Notes under the pieces: model-generated
What the model saw: only the letters and a program-made list of their open reading frames with translations
The model's database searches: none
What the model was told of the DNA's origin: nothing
Made by a program: the position numbers and the translations under genes
In this document: positions 1 to 7,917 of the stretch, in pieces
How the letters are laid out: the number at the start of each line of letters is the position of its first letter
Numbering within the stretch: the stretch's first letter is position 1
Source of the DNA: Sphingobacterium detergens
GTDB taxonomy: Bacteria > Bacteroidota > Bacteroidia > Sphingobacteriales > Sphingobacteriaceae
DNA length: 64,000 bases
Reading direction: 5' to 3'
Assembly (NCBI RefSeq): GCF_003610355.1
Contig: NZ_RAPY01000002.1
Location: 682,001-746,000, forward strand

Positions 1-651
1 ACCCCTTTGACAACAATCCTGGTCAGTGCACATAGCTTGATCGATAGGGACACTAGACTGGACAATAAAGAGGTGGTACAATTGGGACGGATTGTGGAGC
101 GACAGGCGAAACGGCTCCGTGATTATTTTGAGCAGGTAATGGGATCTGTTGCATTACAAGAGCAGCAGGCTAAAATCATACAGGCTCCTATAGACTTATT
201 GACAAGGGAGATCCTGGATGAATTGTGTCTTCGTTATCAAAGGGAGGTTGAAATTGCTTATATCCCACTTGAAAAGGATTTGCTCATACGGCTGGACGAA
301 GGGTATTATTTCTCGATTCTTGACAATCTGATTTCAAATGCTATCAAATTTAATGACCATCCGCGCAAAACTATTCGATTGAGCTGGGAACAGAAAGCTG
401 AAAAGTATTGCCTCAAAGTTGAGGATAATGGACGAGGAATTGACTCCTCGGACAAGAATACGTTATTTACGGCATTCTATCGTGGGAAGTCTTCGGTTGG
501 CAAGCCAGGACTCGGATTGGGATTATACTATGTGAAATCTTGTTTGGATCGGTTGGGATGGACAATTCGCATCGAAAATAACCTAAGTGGTGGTACTATT
601 TTTTATATTTACATGGACAATGGGTCTTTCAATAGCAAAAAACAGGATTGA
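1..651 (+). CDS. Sensor histidine kinase, C-terminal part (5' cut by window edge)
   Basis: The reading frame is open from base 1. Its first residues, TPLTTIL, are the right half of a HisKA H-box; the phospho-accepting histidine lies just outside the window. The TTG at base 7 is therefore not a start. The visible part holds the dimerisation helices and then a HATPase_c domain with an N-box (ILDNLISNAIKFN), a G1 box (VEDNGRGI) and a G2 box (GLGLGLYYVKSC). By family role it autophosphorylates and passes the phosphate to a response regulator. That partner is almost certainly the next gene, whose start lies inside this one, implying translational coupling. The sensor domain is not visible, so the signal is unknown. 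Confidence 0.93.
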   Translation, partial: TPLTTILVSAHSLIDRDTRLDNKEVVQLGRIVERQAKRLRDYFEQVMGSVALQEQQAKIIQAPIDLLTREILDELCLRYQREVEIAYIPLEKDLLIRLDEGYYFSILDNLISNAIKFNDHPRKTIRLSWEQKAEKYCLKVEDNGRGIDSSDKNTLFTAFYRGKSSVGKPGLGLGLYYVKSCLDRLGWTIRIENNLSGGTIFYIYMDNGSFNSKKQD

Positions 652-1330
652 TATCCTTTTGATCGAAGACGAACCCGATTTGGGCGAGGTTTTCTCGCGC
701 TATCTCCGGTACAAGGGATTTACCGTGATATGGGAATGTACCGCGAAAAAGGGACTGGAAGCTTTTGGAGAATGTACAGCCAAATTGGTGATTATCGATG
801 TGCAATTACCAGATGGAAATGGTTTCGATTTGGCCCAGGAGATCTTGCAGCTTAGAGCCGGGCAGCCGATTTTCTTTTTGACAGCCCTGCAGGAGCGTGC
901 ATCGCGTCTAAAGGGACTCTCGTTGGGTGCCGTTGACTATATTGCCAAACCCTTCGACATGGATGAAATACTGCTCAAGATCCGTAATTTATTGGCTGTG
1001 GCCTCGACTCCCGAAATAGTGTCCGAACGTAGGCTACAGATTGGTCAGCTGTCTCTGGATATGGAGCGCCATAGCTTGACTGATAAGCAAGGTAAAGCGC
1101 AAAAGTTGACCGTTCGCGAAGCGGAATTATTGCGTCATCTGATCCTTCATAAAAACGTATTGGTCAACAAGAAGGATCTCTTATTGTTATTTTGGGGAAA
1201 TACGGATTTCTTTAATGGTAAAAGTCTGGAGGTTTTTATCTCGCGTATCCGTAAATTACTTCAGCTCGATAATAAACTCCATATTGAAAGTATCTATGGT
1301 GCGGGTTATATTTTACACGAAAATAATTAG
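620..1330 (+). CDS. OmpR/PhoB-family response regulator
   Basis: A receiver domain covers about residues 10-125, with acidic residues in LLIEDEPD, the phospho-acceptor D60 in LVIIDVQLPDG and the conserved lysine K110 in AKPF. A winged-helix trans_reg_C domain follows (about 140-235) and ends in the typical YGAGYIL wing. The open frame extends up to 587, but the extra residues are a translated kinase segment. The ATG at 620 puts the receiver at a normal distance from the N-terminus. The gene overlaps the kinase by 32 bases, so the two form one operon. It probably binds DNA as a phosphorylated dimer; targets cannot be read from the sequence. Confidence 0.93.
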   Translation: MGLSIAKNRIDILLIEDEPDLGEVFSRYLRYKGFTVIWECTAKKGLEAFGECTAKLVIIDVQLPDGNGFDLAQEILQLRAGQPIFFLTALQERASRLKGLSLGAVDYIAKPFDMDEILLKIRNLLAVASTPEIVSERRLQIGQLSLDMERHSLTDKQGKAQKLTVREAELLRHLILHKNVLVNKKDLLLLFWGNTDFFNGKSLEVFISRIRKLLQLDNKLHIESIYGAGYILHENN

Positions 1331-1345
1331 GTTTAACAAATTGCT

Positions 1346-1930
1346 ATGCTATACGAAAATATCCTCAAAAATGTATCAAAGTGTATAACCTTGACAGGTG
1401 AGGAAACTGAACGGTTCACCGATCTGTTGACCATACGGAAGGAACCCAAGAAAACGATGCTTCTGCAAGAGGGGGAAATCTGCCAGTTTGAAGGATATCT
1501 TCAGAAAGGCTGTGTACGTATTTATTATCTTGACGAAAATGGTTTTGAGGTGACTTTGGCCTTTGCGGTCGAAGATTGGTGGATCAGTGATATCGCTTCT
1601 TTCCATTATCATACACCATCGAGCCTGTATATGGAAACATTGGAAGAATGTGAATTTTTGATGCTGACACCGGAGACTAAAGAAAAACTGCTGGATACTG
1701 TTCCAAAGTTTGAACGCGTCTTTCGTATGCTAGTACAGCGCCGGCTTGCCGTGCTCCAAAATAGGCTGATCCATACCATGGCCAAACCTGCGGCTGAACG
1801 CTATCTTGAATTTATCGACTTATACCCCACGATATCACAACGGGTACCGCAATATTATATCGCGTCTTACCTCGGTGTTTCGCCCGAATTTGTCAGCATC
1901 ATTCGCAAGCGGCTGGCCGCAAAAAAATAA
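1346..1930 (+). CDS. Crp/Fnr-family transcriptional regulator
   Basis: This 194-residue protein has a cyclic-nucleotide-binding-like beta-roll in the N-terminal two thirds (LLQEGEICQFEGYLQKGCVRIYY region) and a short helix-turn-helix near the C-terminus (YIASYLGVSPEFVSIIRKRL). The length and layout fit the small Crp-like regulators common in Bacteroidota. I see no convincing cAMP-binding arginine/serine signature and no FNR cysteine cluster, so the effector is unknown. It starts 15 bases after the response regulator and probably shares its transcript. Confidence 0.88.
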   Translation: MLYENILKNVSKCITLTGEETERFTDLLTIRKEPKKTMLLQEGEICQFEGYLQKGCVRIYYLDENGFEVTLAFAVEDWWISDIASFHYHTPSSLYMETLEECEFLMLTPETKEKLLDTVPKFERVFRMLVQRRLAVLQNRLIHTMAKPAAERYLEFIDLYPTISQRVPQYYIASYLGVSPEFVSIIRKRLAAKK

Positions 1931-1956
1931 TTGTCAACCTATCAAGAAAAGTGATT

Positions 1957-2772
1957 ATGAGTATCGAAGAAAAAGATTTTGGAAAGGCCTTTTTGTATTC
2001 TTGTTACGTAGATAAGGCTTTTGGTCATGAACAGTTTATTCCCGAACATGTGGTGATGTTCCAGCTATCTGGTGAAACACATTTTGACCATGAAAAGGGA
2101 AAGCTGGTGACAAAGGAAGGGCAGCTACTGGTTGCCCGAAGAAATCAATTGGCAAAAGCATTCAAATACCCATCGAAAAATACGGCCTATCAGTCTATTG
2201 CAATCTTGCTCCACACCGACCGGCTCAAGAAGTATGCGTTGGATCATCAGCTCTCTTCGGATAAAAAGCAATCGACAGATATCAATATCCTTCTGGAAGG
2301 TGATGCGTTTATCAAAAGTTATTTTGAGTCGCTGGCACCCTATGCGGAAGCTTCGGATCGAGTCAGCCCGCAAATGGAGACTATCAAAATATACGAATTG
2401 ATCACTTTACTATTGGAAAGATATCCCTCGTTGAAAAATTTGCTATTTGATTTCTCCGAACCCTTTAAGATTGACTTGGAGGAATTTATGCTAAAAAATT
2501 ATAAGTATAATGTTCCTTTGGAGAATTTTGCCAAATTATCTGGTCGTAGCCTAGCGAGTTTTAAACGTGATTTTGAAAAAATATTCCGCACCTCACCCCG
2601 GAAATGGCTGCAGGAGAAGCGGCTTTCCGAAGCCTACTTTCTGATTGAGAATAAACGAAAAAGACCCGTGGATATTTACCTTGATCTTGGTTTTGAAAAC
2701 CTCTCTCATTTTTACGCTTCCTTTAAAGAGAAATTCGGAATAACGCCGGCGACAATTAATTCCATTGCTTAA
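1957..2772 (+). CDS. AraC-family transcriptional regulator
   Basis: A cupin-like N-terminal half (about residues 1-160) is followed by a C-terminal AraC DNA-binding domain with two helix-turn-helix units: ENFAKLSGRSLASFKRDFEK and DIYLDLGFENLSHFYASFKE. GTG at 1951 is also in frame, but ATG at 1957 (MSIEEKDFGK) is preferred. The gene lies 26 bases after the Crp-like regulator on the same strand. Its stop codon overlaps that of the convergent metallo-hydrolase gene in the sequence TTAA. The ligand is unknown. Confidence 0.9.
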   Translation: MSIEEKDFGKAFLYSCYVDKAFGHEQFIPEHVVMFQLSGETHFDHEKGKLVTKEGQLLVARRNQLAKAFKYPSKNTAYQSIAILLHTDRLKKYALDHQLSSDKKQSTDINILLEGDAFIKSYFESLAPYAEASDRVSPQMETIKIYELITLLLERYPSLKNLLFDFSEPFKIDLEEFMLKNYKYNVPLENFAKLSGRSLASFKRDFEKIFRTSPRKWLQEKRLSEAYFLIENKRKRPVDIYLDLGFENLSHFYASFKEKFGITPATINSIA

Positions 2773-3896
2773 TCAGTTTTCCACCAGTAGTTGGTGCTGT
2801 CGTGGGGCTCATCCAGATCAACAACTTCACCGATGCGGGGGGTAAGTAGGGGTTGTCGTTGTATGGATGCTTCTTTGGAAATACGCTCTAAGGGTTCGTA
2901 CCAGGCATGATTGGCAAGGACAAATTTGGAGGAGTGTACGGGTAATAATTTTGCTGCCTGTAAATCTTTTGCCGCCTGTACCACTTCTTCGGGCATCATG
3001 TGGATGTATTTCCAACTCAGGTCATATTGTCCATTTTCGAGTATCGCCAAATCAAATGGCCCCAGTTTATCACCTATTTCTTTAAAATGGCTGTCATAAC
3101 CACTGTCTCCACCTAGGTACAGTTTCCGGCTCGGCGTCTCCAAGACATAGGAGGCCCAAAGTGTATTAGCCGACCAAATGCTGCGACCTGAAAAGTGTCG
3201 TGCCGGTGTGATCGTTACATGAAATCCATTTCCTAGATCCACCTGATCCCACCAATCTTTTTCGATAATCTGATCGCTGCGGTAGCCCCAATATTCCAAA
3301 TGTTCACCCACACCAAGTCCGACGATAATTTTGCCGACTCGGGGTTGCAGTGCTTTGAGTGTTTTATAATCCATATGATCGTAGTGATCATGGGAAATAA
3401 ATAGGTAATCGATCGCTGGAAGCGCATCCGCTGTTGTTACATCAGCGCCTGCAAAGGCTTTGCCACTGCCCGGTATGGGCGATATGCCGCCGCTAAGTAC
3501 TGGATCGACAAGGATAGTTTTCCCGTCTGTGCGCAACAGGTAAGAGGAGTGCCCCAGCCAGACCAAACCATGGGATTTGGTAAAAAGATTGTCCCAATCG
3601 ACAGGGACAGAAGGGATCTTATGTTTGGGACTGGTCTCAGCTGATCTTTTGAAAAAGTAATCGGAAAGGGCTACCGTCCAGCTTTGTGTCAGCTGTGGTG
3701 TTGGGCTGTTGTTGCGAAATTTTCCATCCTTGAATTGCTTCGATTGTTGGATACGTTTAAGTCTTTCACCTGAGGGTCTCTTGCCAAATTGGGGATGCAT
3801 CATATAGCTAGTGATTAAGCCGATGAGAACAACAAGCGTTAGGGCTGACCATTTCAAAAATCGGAAGAAGCCTGTGGCTTTGTGCTTTGTTTTCAT
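2769..3896 (-). CDS. MBL-fold metallo-hydrolase (UlaG/NAPE-PLD-like), membrane anchored
   Basis: The protein has 375 residues, with an N-terminal hydrophobic segment (about 14-33) that should anchor it or export it. A metallo-beta-lactamase fold follows: WLGHSSYLL at about 113-121, then the zinc motif HDHYDH at about 169-174, with later histidines in PARHF and the GGDSGYD aspartate. This arrangement matches the Lactamase_B_2 group, which includes NAPE-PLD-like phospholipases and UlaG lactonases. A hydrolase role at the envelope is likely, but the substrate cannot be named. A Bacteroidota-type -7 element lies 20 bases upstream at 3916-3923. Confidence 0.85.
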   Translation of the reverse strand: MKTKHKATGFFRFLKWSALTLVVLIGLITSYMMHPQFGKRPSGERLKRIQQSKQFKDGKFRNNSPTPQLTQSWTVALSDYFFKRSAETSPKHKIPSVPVDWDNLFTKSHGLVWLGHSSYLLRTDGKTILVDPVLSGGISPIPGSGKAFAGADVTTADALPAIDYLFISHDHYDHMDYKTLKALQPRVGKIIVGLGVGEHLEYWGYRSDQIIEKDWWDQVDLGNGFHVTITPARHFSGRSIWSANTLWASYVLETPSRKLYLGGDSGYDSHFKEIGDKLGPFDLAILENGQYDLSWKYIHMMPEEVVQAAKDLQAAKLLPVHSSKFVLANHAWYEPLERISKEASIQRQPLLTPRIGEVVDLDEPHDSTNYWWKTD

Positions 3897-3915
3897 CTTT
3901 ACTTGTTTTACAATA

Positions 3916-3923
3916 CAAAAATA
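3916..3923 (-). promoter_or_regulatory. Candidate -7 promoter element for the MBL gene
   Basis: Read on the minus strand the sequence is TATTTTTG, a full match to the Bacteroidota -7 consensus TAnnTTTG, 20 bases before the start codon. No clear -33 TTG was found, so this rests on one element. Confidence 0.4.
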
Positions 3924-4140
3924 GGTAGCCGAACCATCTATTGTTTTTGTGTAAAGCTCAATTTTTATGTTCTGTATGGCTCACCCACCGTATGGGTATC
4001 TTATGTTGTTCGAGATAAATTCACTGTAGATCTATTCTGCTGGTTACAGAAGCTGACTAACTAGAGGTAGTGGGTTTTTCTGGCTACCCAGTATCTTTAT
4101 CCCTGGTAACGATGTATCCGTTTTATAAGGTTTAAAATAA

Positions 4141-4169
4141 AAGCCTTTGCGATCTGATCGCAAAGGCTT
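4141..4169 (-). terminator. Rho-independent terminator of the sulfatase/GH110 operon
   Basis: A perfect 13-bp stem (AAGCCTTTGCGAT with its complement) encloses a 3-base loop. On the minus strand it is followed by TTTATTTTAAA, giving a T-rich tail about 50 bases past the sulfatase stop. Confidence 0.85.
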
Positions 4170-4220
4170 TGTATTAAAAGTTGATGCCAACTTAAAAAAC
4201 TATTTTGTTGATAATAAATG

Positions 4221-5807
4221 CTATCGGTCAACAGATTTGAGCTGATCGGGATAGGGGATCTGTTGTCCCGTAGTTTTGTAGTTCGGCAACTGGGCTTTCC
4301 ATGTCCGCAGCTGATCAGAAAGTAGTTTGCTGAGCTCGCTAGTTTTCCCTTTCATTTTGGGAGCAAGGTTATTCAGTTCACCGATATCCTCCCGCAGGTT
4401 ATAGAGTTCCAATTTCCCCTGTTTCATGTCGTAAAGTAACTTATAGTCACCTTGGCGTACAGCGGAGAAGAAATTGATACCTGGACCATCGGGAACAGTC
4501 CATTTATTGGGGACATTCCAGATAAGGGGGCGACTATTCCAACTTTCGTCGTTCTTTCCCGTTAGCAGACTTGTCAGATCCTTGCCATCTGGTTCTTGCT
4601 GTACAAGTTGATACGCTTTTACTTTTGCCATTTGGAGGATAGTCGGAAATAGATCTTCGACCATGACCGGTGTTGAAGTGCTGCTTCCGCTATGTCCGCT
4701 GGCCTGTTTAATCAGCAGTGGAATACGGATGCCGCCTTCATAAAGAGAGCCTTTACCGGCCTTCAGTGGTAGATTTTGAGTATGGGGAGCGCCAGAACGT
4801 GGTGGGCTAAGGCTGAGCCCGCCATTATCACTCAAAAAGATAATCACTGTATTATCGTATATACCTTTGTCTTTTAAAAACTGAATAATATCACCCATAC
4901 TTTTGTCATAGCCTTCCACTAAAGAGGCGTAGGCAGCTTCGGTAGAATCCAGACCACGGTCAAGGTATCGCTGTACAAACCGCGGATCGGGTTGAATCGG
5001 GACATGGACAGCATAGTTGGAGAAATGAAGGAAAAAGGGTTCTTTGCGGCGAATAGGTTCGGCAAGTGCTTTCAAGGCTTCCTGCGTCAACGCCTCGGTC
5101 AGAAAGGTGGAGGAGCCATGATATTCCATCAGGTCAGGTACAGCCTGGTAACTGGTTTTGCCTGGAAGATTCCCGTAGTTTTGCTCTCCATAGTAGCTTT
5201 GTGGATGCCCGGCTGAATGGCCCGCTACGTTGACCATAAAACCTAGATTGAGCGGACTGGCACCCGGAGTGCCAGCTGATCCCCAGTGGGCTTTACCGAT
5301 ATGGATCGTATAATAGCCGTTGGCCTTGAGAATACTTGGAAATGGTGTAGCATAGACCGTGTGAGGAATATTGGGTACGGGGCTTAACCCATTGATATTC
5401 CAGTCCGGTGGATTCAGCAACTCATCCTTACTATCTGTGGGTGTATTGGCTTTGGGATTCGTCCAGTTTGTGACCCGGTGATGTGCAGCATTTAAACCTG
5501 TGAGAAAGCTCACCCGTGAAGGTGTACACACAGGCGTGGCATAAGCATTGGTAAACTTGACGGCATCTTTGGCCAGTGATTCGATATGTGGCGTATGAAA
5601 CTTCTCGTTAATAGCTGTTTTGGTGGTATAAAATGGTTCGGACATATCCTGCCAACCCAGATCATCGACAAAGAATACCACAATATTAGGGCGTTCGGTT
5701 GCTTGGCGTTCCTGCCTGCGATTGAAACTCTGGGCAAAGGCCCCTGATCCTATGCTGCTGCATAACAGCGATAAAATCAGTAATCTATAGTTTTTGAAGG
5801 ATAACAT
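4221..5807 (-). CDS. Secreted sulfatase (S1 family, formylglycine dependent)
   Basis: The protein has 528 residues and an N-terminal signal peptide ending near AFAQ (residue 26). The metal-binding start RPNIVVFFVDDLG carries D48 and D49. The signature CTPSR at C94 is the site that sulfatase-maturing enzymes convert to formylglycine. HIGKAH and LSDNGG motifs follow, and the length is normal for an arylsulfatase-type S1 enzyme. It should remove sulfate esters from a glycan in the periplasm or at the surface. It sits 24 bases downstream of the GH110 gene in one operon, so a sulfated galactose-containing substrate is a reasonable inference. The exact S1 subfamily needs a comparison I cannot run. 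Confidence 0.9.
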   Translation of the reverse strand: MLSFKNYRLLILSLLCSSIGSGAFAQSFNRRQERQATERPNIVVFFVDDLGWQDMSEPFYTTKTAINEKFHTPHIESLAKDAVKFTNAYATPVCTPSRVSFLTGLNAAHHRVTNWTNPKANTPTDSKDELLNPPDWNINGLSPVPNIPHTVYATPFPSILKANGYYTIHIGKAHWGSAGTPGASPLNLGFMVNVAGHSAGHPQSYYGEQNYGNLPGKTSYQAVPDLMEYHGSSTFLTEALTQEALKALAEPIRRKEPFFLHFSNYAVHVPIQPDPRFVQRYLDRGLDSTEAAYASLVEGYDKSMGDIIQFLKDKGIYDNTVIIFLSDNGGLSLSPPRSGAPHTQNLPLKAGKGSLYEGGIRIPLLIKQASGHSGSSTSTPVMVEDLFPTILQMAKVKAYQLVQQEPDGKDLTSLLTGKNDESWNSRPLIWNVPNKWTVPDGPGINFFSAVRQGDYKLLYDMKQGKLELYNLREDIGELNNLAPKMKGKTSELSKLLSDQLRTWKAQLPNYKTTGQQIPYPDQLKSVDR

Positions 5808-5831
5808 AGAGATAAATGGTTTGCTATTGAT

Positions 5832-7664
5832 CTAATTTGTTAACTCACTTTTCTTGCCATCAATGGTATTGTTCGAAATCTCACTGTGTGCAACACGCTC
5901 GAAGAATACACTTTTTTTGTTCCAATGGAAGGCTGGATAAGCCGTATTTGTCTTGATTCGATTGCCGCGAAAAACAAGACCGTCAACAGATTTCGCATAA
6001 AGTATGGGCTTATCAAAGGTCTCAAAGAGATTGTCTTCAATGATAATACCGCTATGAAAATACTTCTGTTGATTTTTAAGGTCCGGAATTTCAGGATAGA
6101 TTGAGATAATAGCATTGGTAAACTGGAACATATTGGTCAGGGCATTGATAAATGTATTGTGTCTGATCACAATGTCATGACAGCTGCCCGTTTCATACCA
6201 GCCGTTGGCGTCGCCACAGAGCAGGATCGCGGTGCCAGAGGTATGGTCAAAGAGGTTTCTTTCGACAAGTGTTTTTCTCGGCGTGCTGAACAATGCACCA
6301 CGTGCACGATTGTGACGAATGGTATTGCCACTGAAAACTACACGTGGCGTCCAGCTTAGATTTTCAATACCCATCGCTGTTGTCGCTGGGTCTATTACAG
6401 GATCAAGGGCCTGTTTAAACGTAATCTTAAATTCACGGATCGGATCATCTGCTTTATCCCGTAAGATCTGAATGGATTGAATCTGGTTTTTCTGATCCCA
6501 AAGTTCCATAGTACCTGACTGGATAAATTGGACGGTATCACCAGCATTGCCCCAATCGAATCCGTAGGATTGGTCGTGCATATAACGGCCGACCAGTGTT
6601 TTATCATCCAGACGCTTGGTGATTTTCAGGTAAGTACCATGGATGTTGATTGCGTCGTCCATCATATTTTCATACAGCCCATTTTTGGAGACGATGACGC
6701 CTTTACAGCCTGAAAAATGGGTCGCATCGGCCTGCGCGGTAAAATACCGGGGATCTTGATCACCGCGTAGTGCCACTTGAAATCTGTCGAGGCTGATGTT
6801 TTCGGTGAGCTGGGCCAATAAGCCCATGCCTTCCGCATAATGCACGCTGATATTTTCAAGTCGAATATCTTTTCCTTTATGGACAAAAACACCGGGGCTG
6901 GGACGATGCCACGAACGCATAGCCACGACGGTGCCCGGAATAAGCTTTGGGTTTTTCCATTGCTCAGCTTGGATAACACCCGGCGAAAGCTCGGTTACTT
7001 TTTTTGTTCCTACCCCAATATCGCTGGTATTGTAAACAATGCGTTTGGTTTTTTCCTCAAAGGCGATTCCGGATGTTGGGCGCATGGCCCAACCTTCGCC
7101 GGTATTGTAAAATACACTGTCTTTGATTGTATAGGTCACCCAGGGAGCTGTTTTGTAAACGATCGTACCATTGATTGTGTCATTCTTCAGGATCTGGACC
7201 TGGCAGATCTGCGGACGTTCAAAATCGATGTGGATATTTTTAAGGGTCAGGTTTTTATTTTCGATTAAGGCAATCGGTAACATCCGACCATGGTAAATGA
7301 AATCGGAGCCTTGGCCATCGACTGTGAGGTTGTTGCATTGTTCAAATGCAATCCCTACTGTCTTGGGGTTGTCCTGATCGTGGTTGGAAATATAGTATGT
7401 TCTTGATAATGCTCCCTCAGGATAAAAGTCGTAGCGTCCCTTTCTGAATTTTAAAACAAGACTTTGTTTTTTATCGGTCTTCCCGAGAATTGTCTGAAGG
7501 ACTTTATTGATTGCTGCGGAGCTGTTGGTCCCGGTGTTGGGAAGGATACCATAGTCGGAAAGATAAACGACCTTGGGGACTTGTGAAGCTATACTGTTTA
7601 GGTAAAAGCATGTTGCCAGTAAAATAATCAGTGTTGATCGGATCCAGCAGGTTGGTATTTTCAT
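5832..7664 (-). CDS. GH110 alpha-galactosidase (alpha-1,3-galactosidase type)
   Basis: About 610 residues: a signal peptide (MKIPTCWIRSTLIILLATCF) and then a right-handed parallel beta-helix. Segments I recognise from the Bacteroides GH110 enzymes occur in order: KGRYDFYPEG, the aspartates of QADATHFSGCKG and MDDAINIHGT, YMHDQSYGFDWG, GDANGWYETGSC, ISIYPEIPD and YAKSVDGLVFRGNRI. The family removes terminal alpha-1,3-galactose by inversion, for example from blood-group B or from carrageenan-type sugars. The acidic pairs above are the likely catalytic residues by analogy. The open frame extends to 7739, but ATG 7664 is chosen because it starts the signal peptide and lies downstream of the promoter at 7714-7744. 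It forms an operon with the sulfatase. Confidence 0.9.
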   Translation of the reverse strand: MKIPTCWIRSTLIILLATCFYLNSIASQVPKVVYLSDYGILPNTGTNSSAAINKVLQTILGKTDKKQSLVLKFRKGRYDFYPEGALSRTYYISNHDQDNPKTVGIAFEQCNNLTVDGQGSDFIYHGRMLPIALIENKNLTLKNIHIDFERPQICQVQILKNDTINGTIVYKTAPWVTYTIKDSVFYNTGEGWAMRPTSGIAFEEKTKRIVYNTSDIGVGTKKVTELSPGVIQAEQWKNPKLIPGTVVAMRSWHRPSPGVFVHKGKDIRLENISVHYAEGMGLLAQLTENISLDRFQVALRGDQDPRYFTAQADATHFSGCKGVIVSKNGLYENMMDDAINIHGTYLKITKRLDDKTLVGRYMHDQSYGFDWGNAGDTVQFIQSGTMELWDQKNQIQSIQILRDKADDPIREFKITFKQALDPVIDPATTAMGIENLSWTPRVVFSGNTIRHNRARGALFSTPRKTLVERNLFDHTSGTAILLCGDANGWYETGSCHDIVIRHNTFINALTNMFQFTNAIISIYPEIPDLKNQQKYFHSGIIIEDNLFETFDKPILYAKSVDGLVFRGNRIKTNTAYPAFHWNKKSVFFERVAHSEISNNTIDGKKSELTN

Positions 7665-7713
7665 ATTGATTGTTGGTTTATGCGCTATTGTAGCCCATTG
7701 GATGAATGCTTGC

Positions 7714-7744
7714 CGAATATAGGTATTATCCCTTAACATCCCAA
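7714..7744 (-). promoter_or_regulatory. Candidate promoter for the GH110/sulfatase operon
   Basis: On the minus strand, a TTG (7742-7744) is followed after 20 bases by TATATTCG (7714-7721). This fits the Bacteroidota -33/-7 arrangement. It lies about 50 bases before the preferred GH110 start and inside the longer open frame, which argues against the upstream start at 7739. Confidence 0.5.
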
Positions 7745-7888
7745 TTCTACTCCGGTCCGTAGCGATATTTTTACCCGAATGGAAGCAACACAGGTAACCA
7801 TCATATGTCGTTGTTGGTAGCGAAAAATAGGTTGTTTTGACGAGCTGTTAATAGTTGGATAAATGTTCTGTTTCTATCTAAAATTTTA

Positions 7889-7896
7889 TATTTTTG
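7889..7896 (+). promoter_or_regulatory. Candidate -7 element for the LamG/Kelch regulator
   Basis: TATTTTTG is a full match to TAnnTTTG, 21 bases before the GTG start at 7918. The predicted leader is therefore very short. No -33 element is evident. Confidence 0.4.
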
Positions 7897-7917
7897 AGAT
7901 CAGGCTAAATCTAAATT

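Larger units (their letters stand above)
3897..4220. other. Gene-free stretch between divergently placed MBL gene and sulfatase stop
   Basis: Contains the MBL promoter element near 3916 and the hairpin terminator at 4141-4169. I see no coding region with a credible start or composition in the remaining sequence. A 60-codon open frame there has no family features. Confidence 0.6.

Noticed and set aside
587..619. Upstream start for the response regulator
   Set aside because: The extra residues are a translated kinase segment; ATG 620 places the receiver domain normally.
7..651. A full-length gene starting at TTG base 7
   Set aside because: The frame is open to base 1 and begins inside a histidine kinase H-box, so the true start is outside the window.
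7665..7739. Longer N-terminus for the GH110 protein
   Set aside because: It places 25 polar residues before the signal peptide and overlaps the likely promoter.
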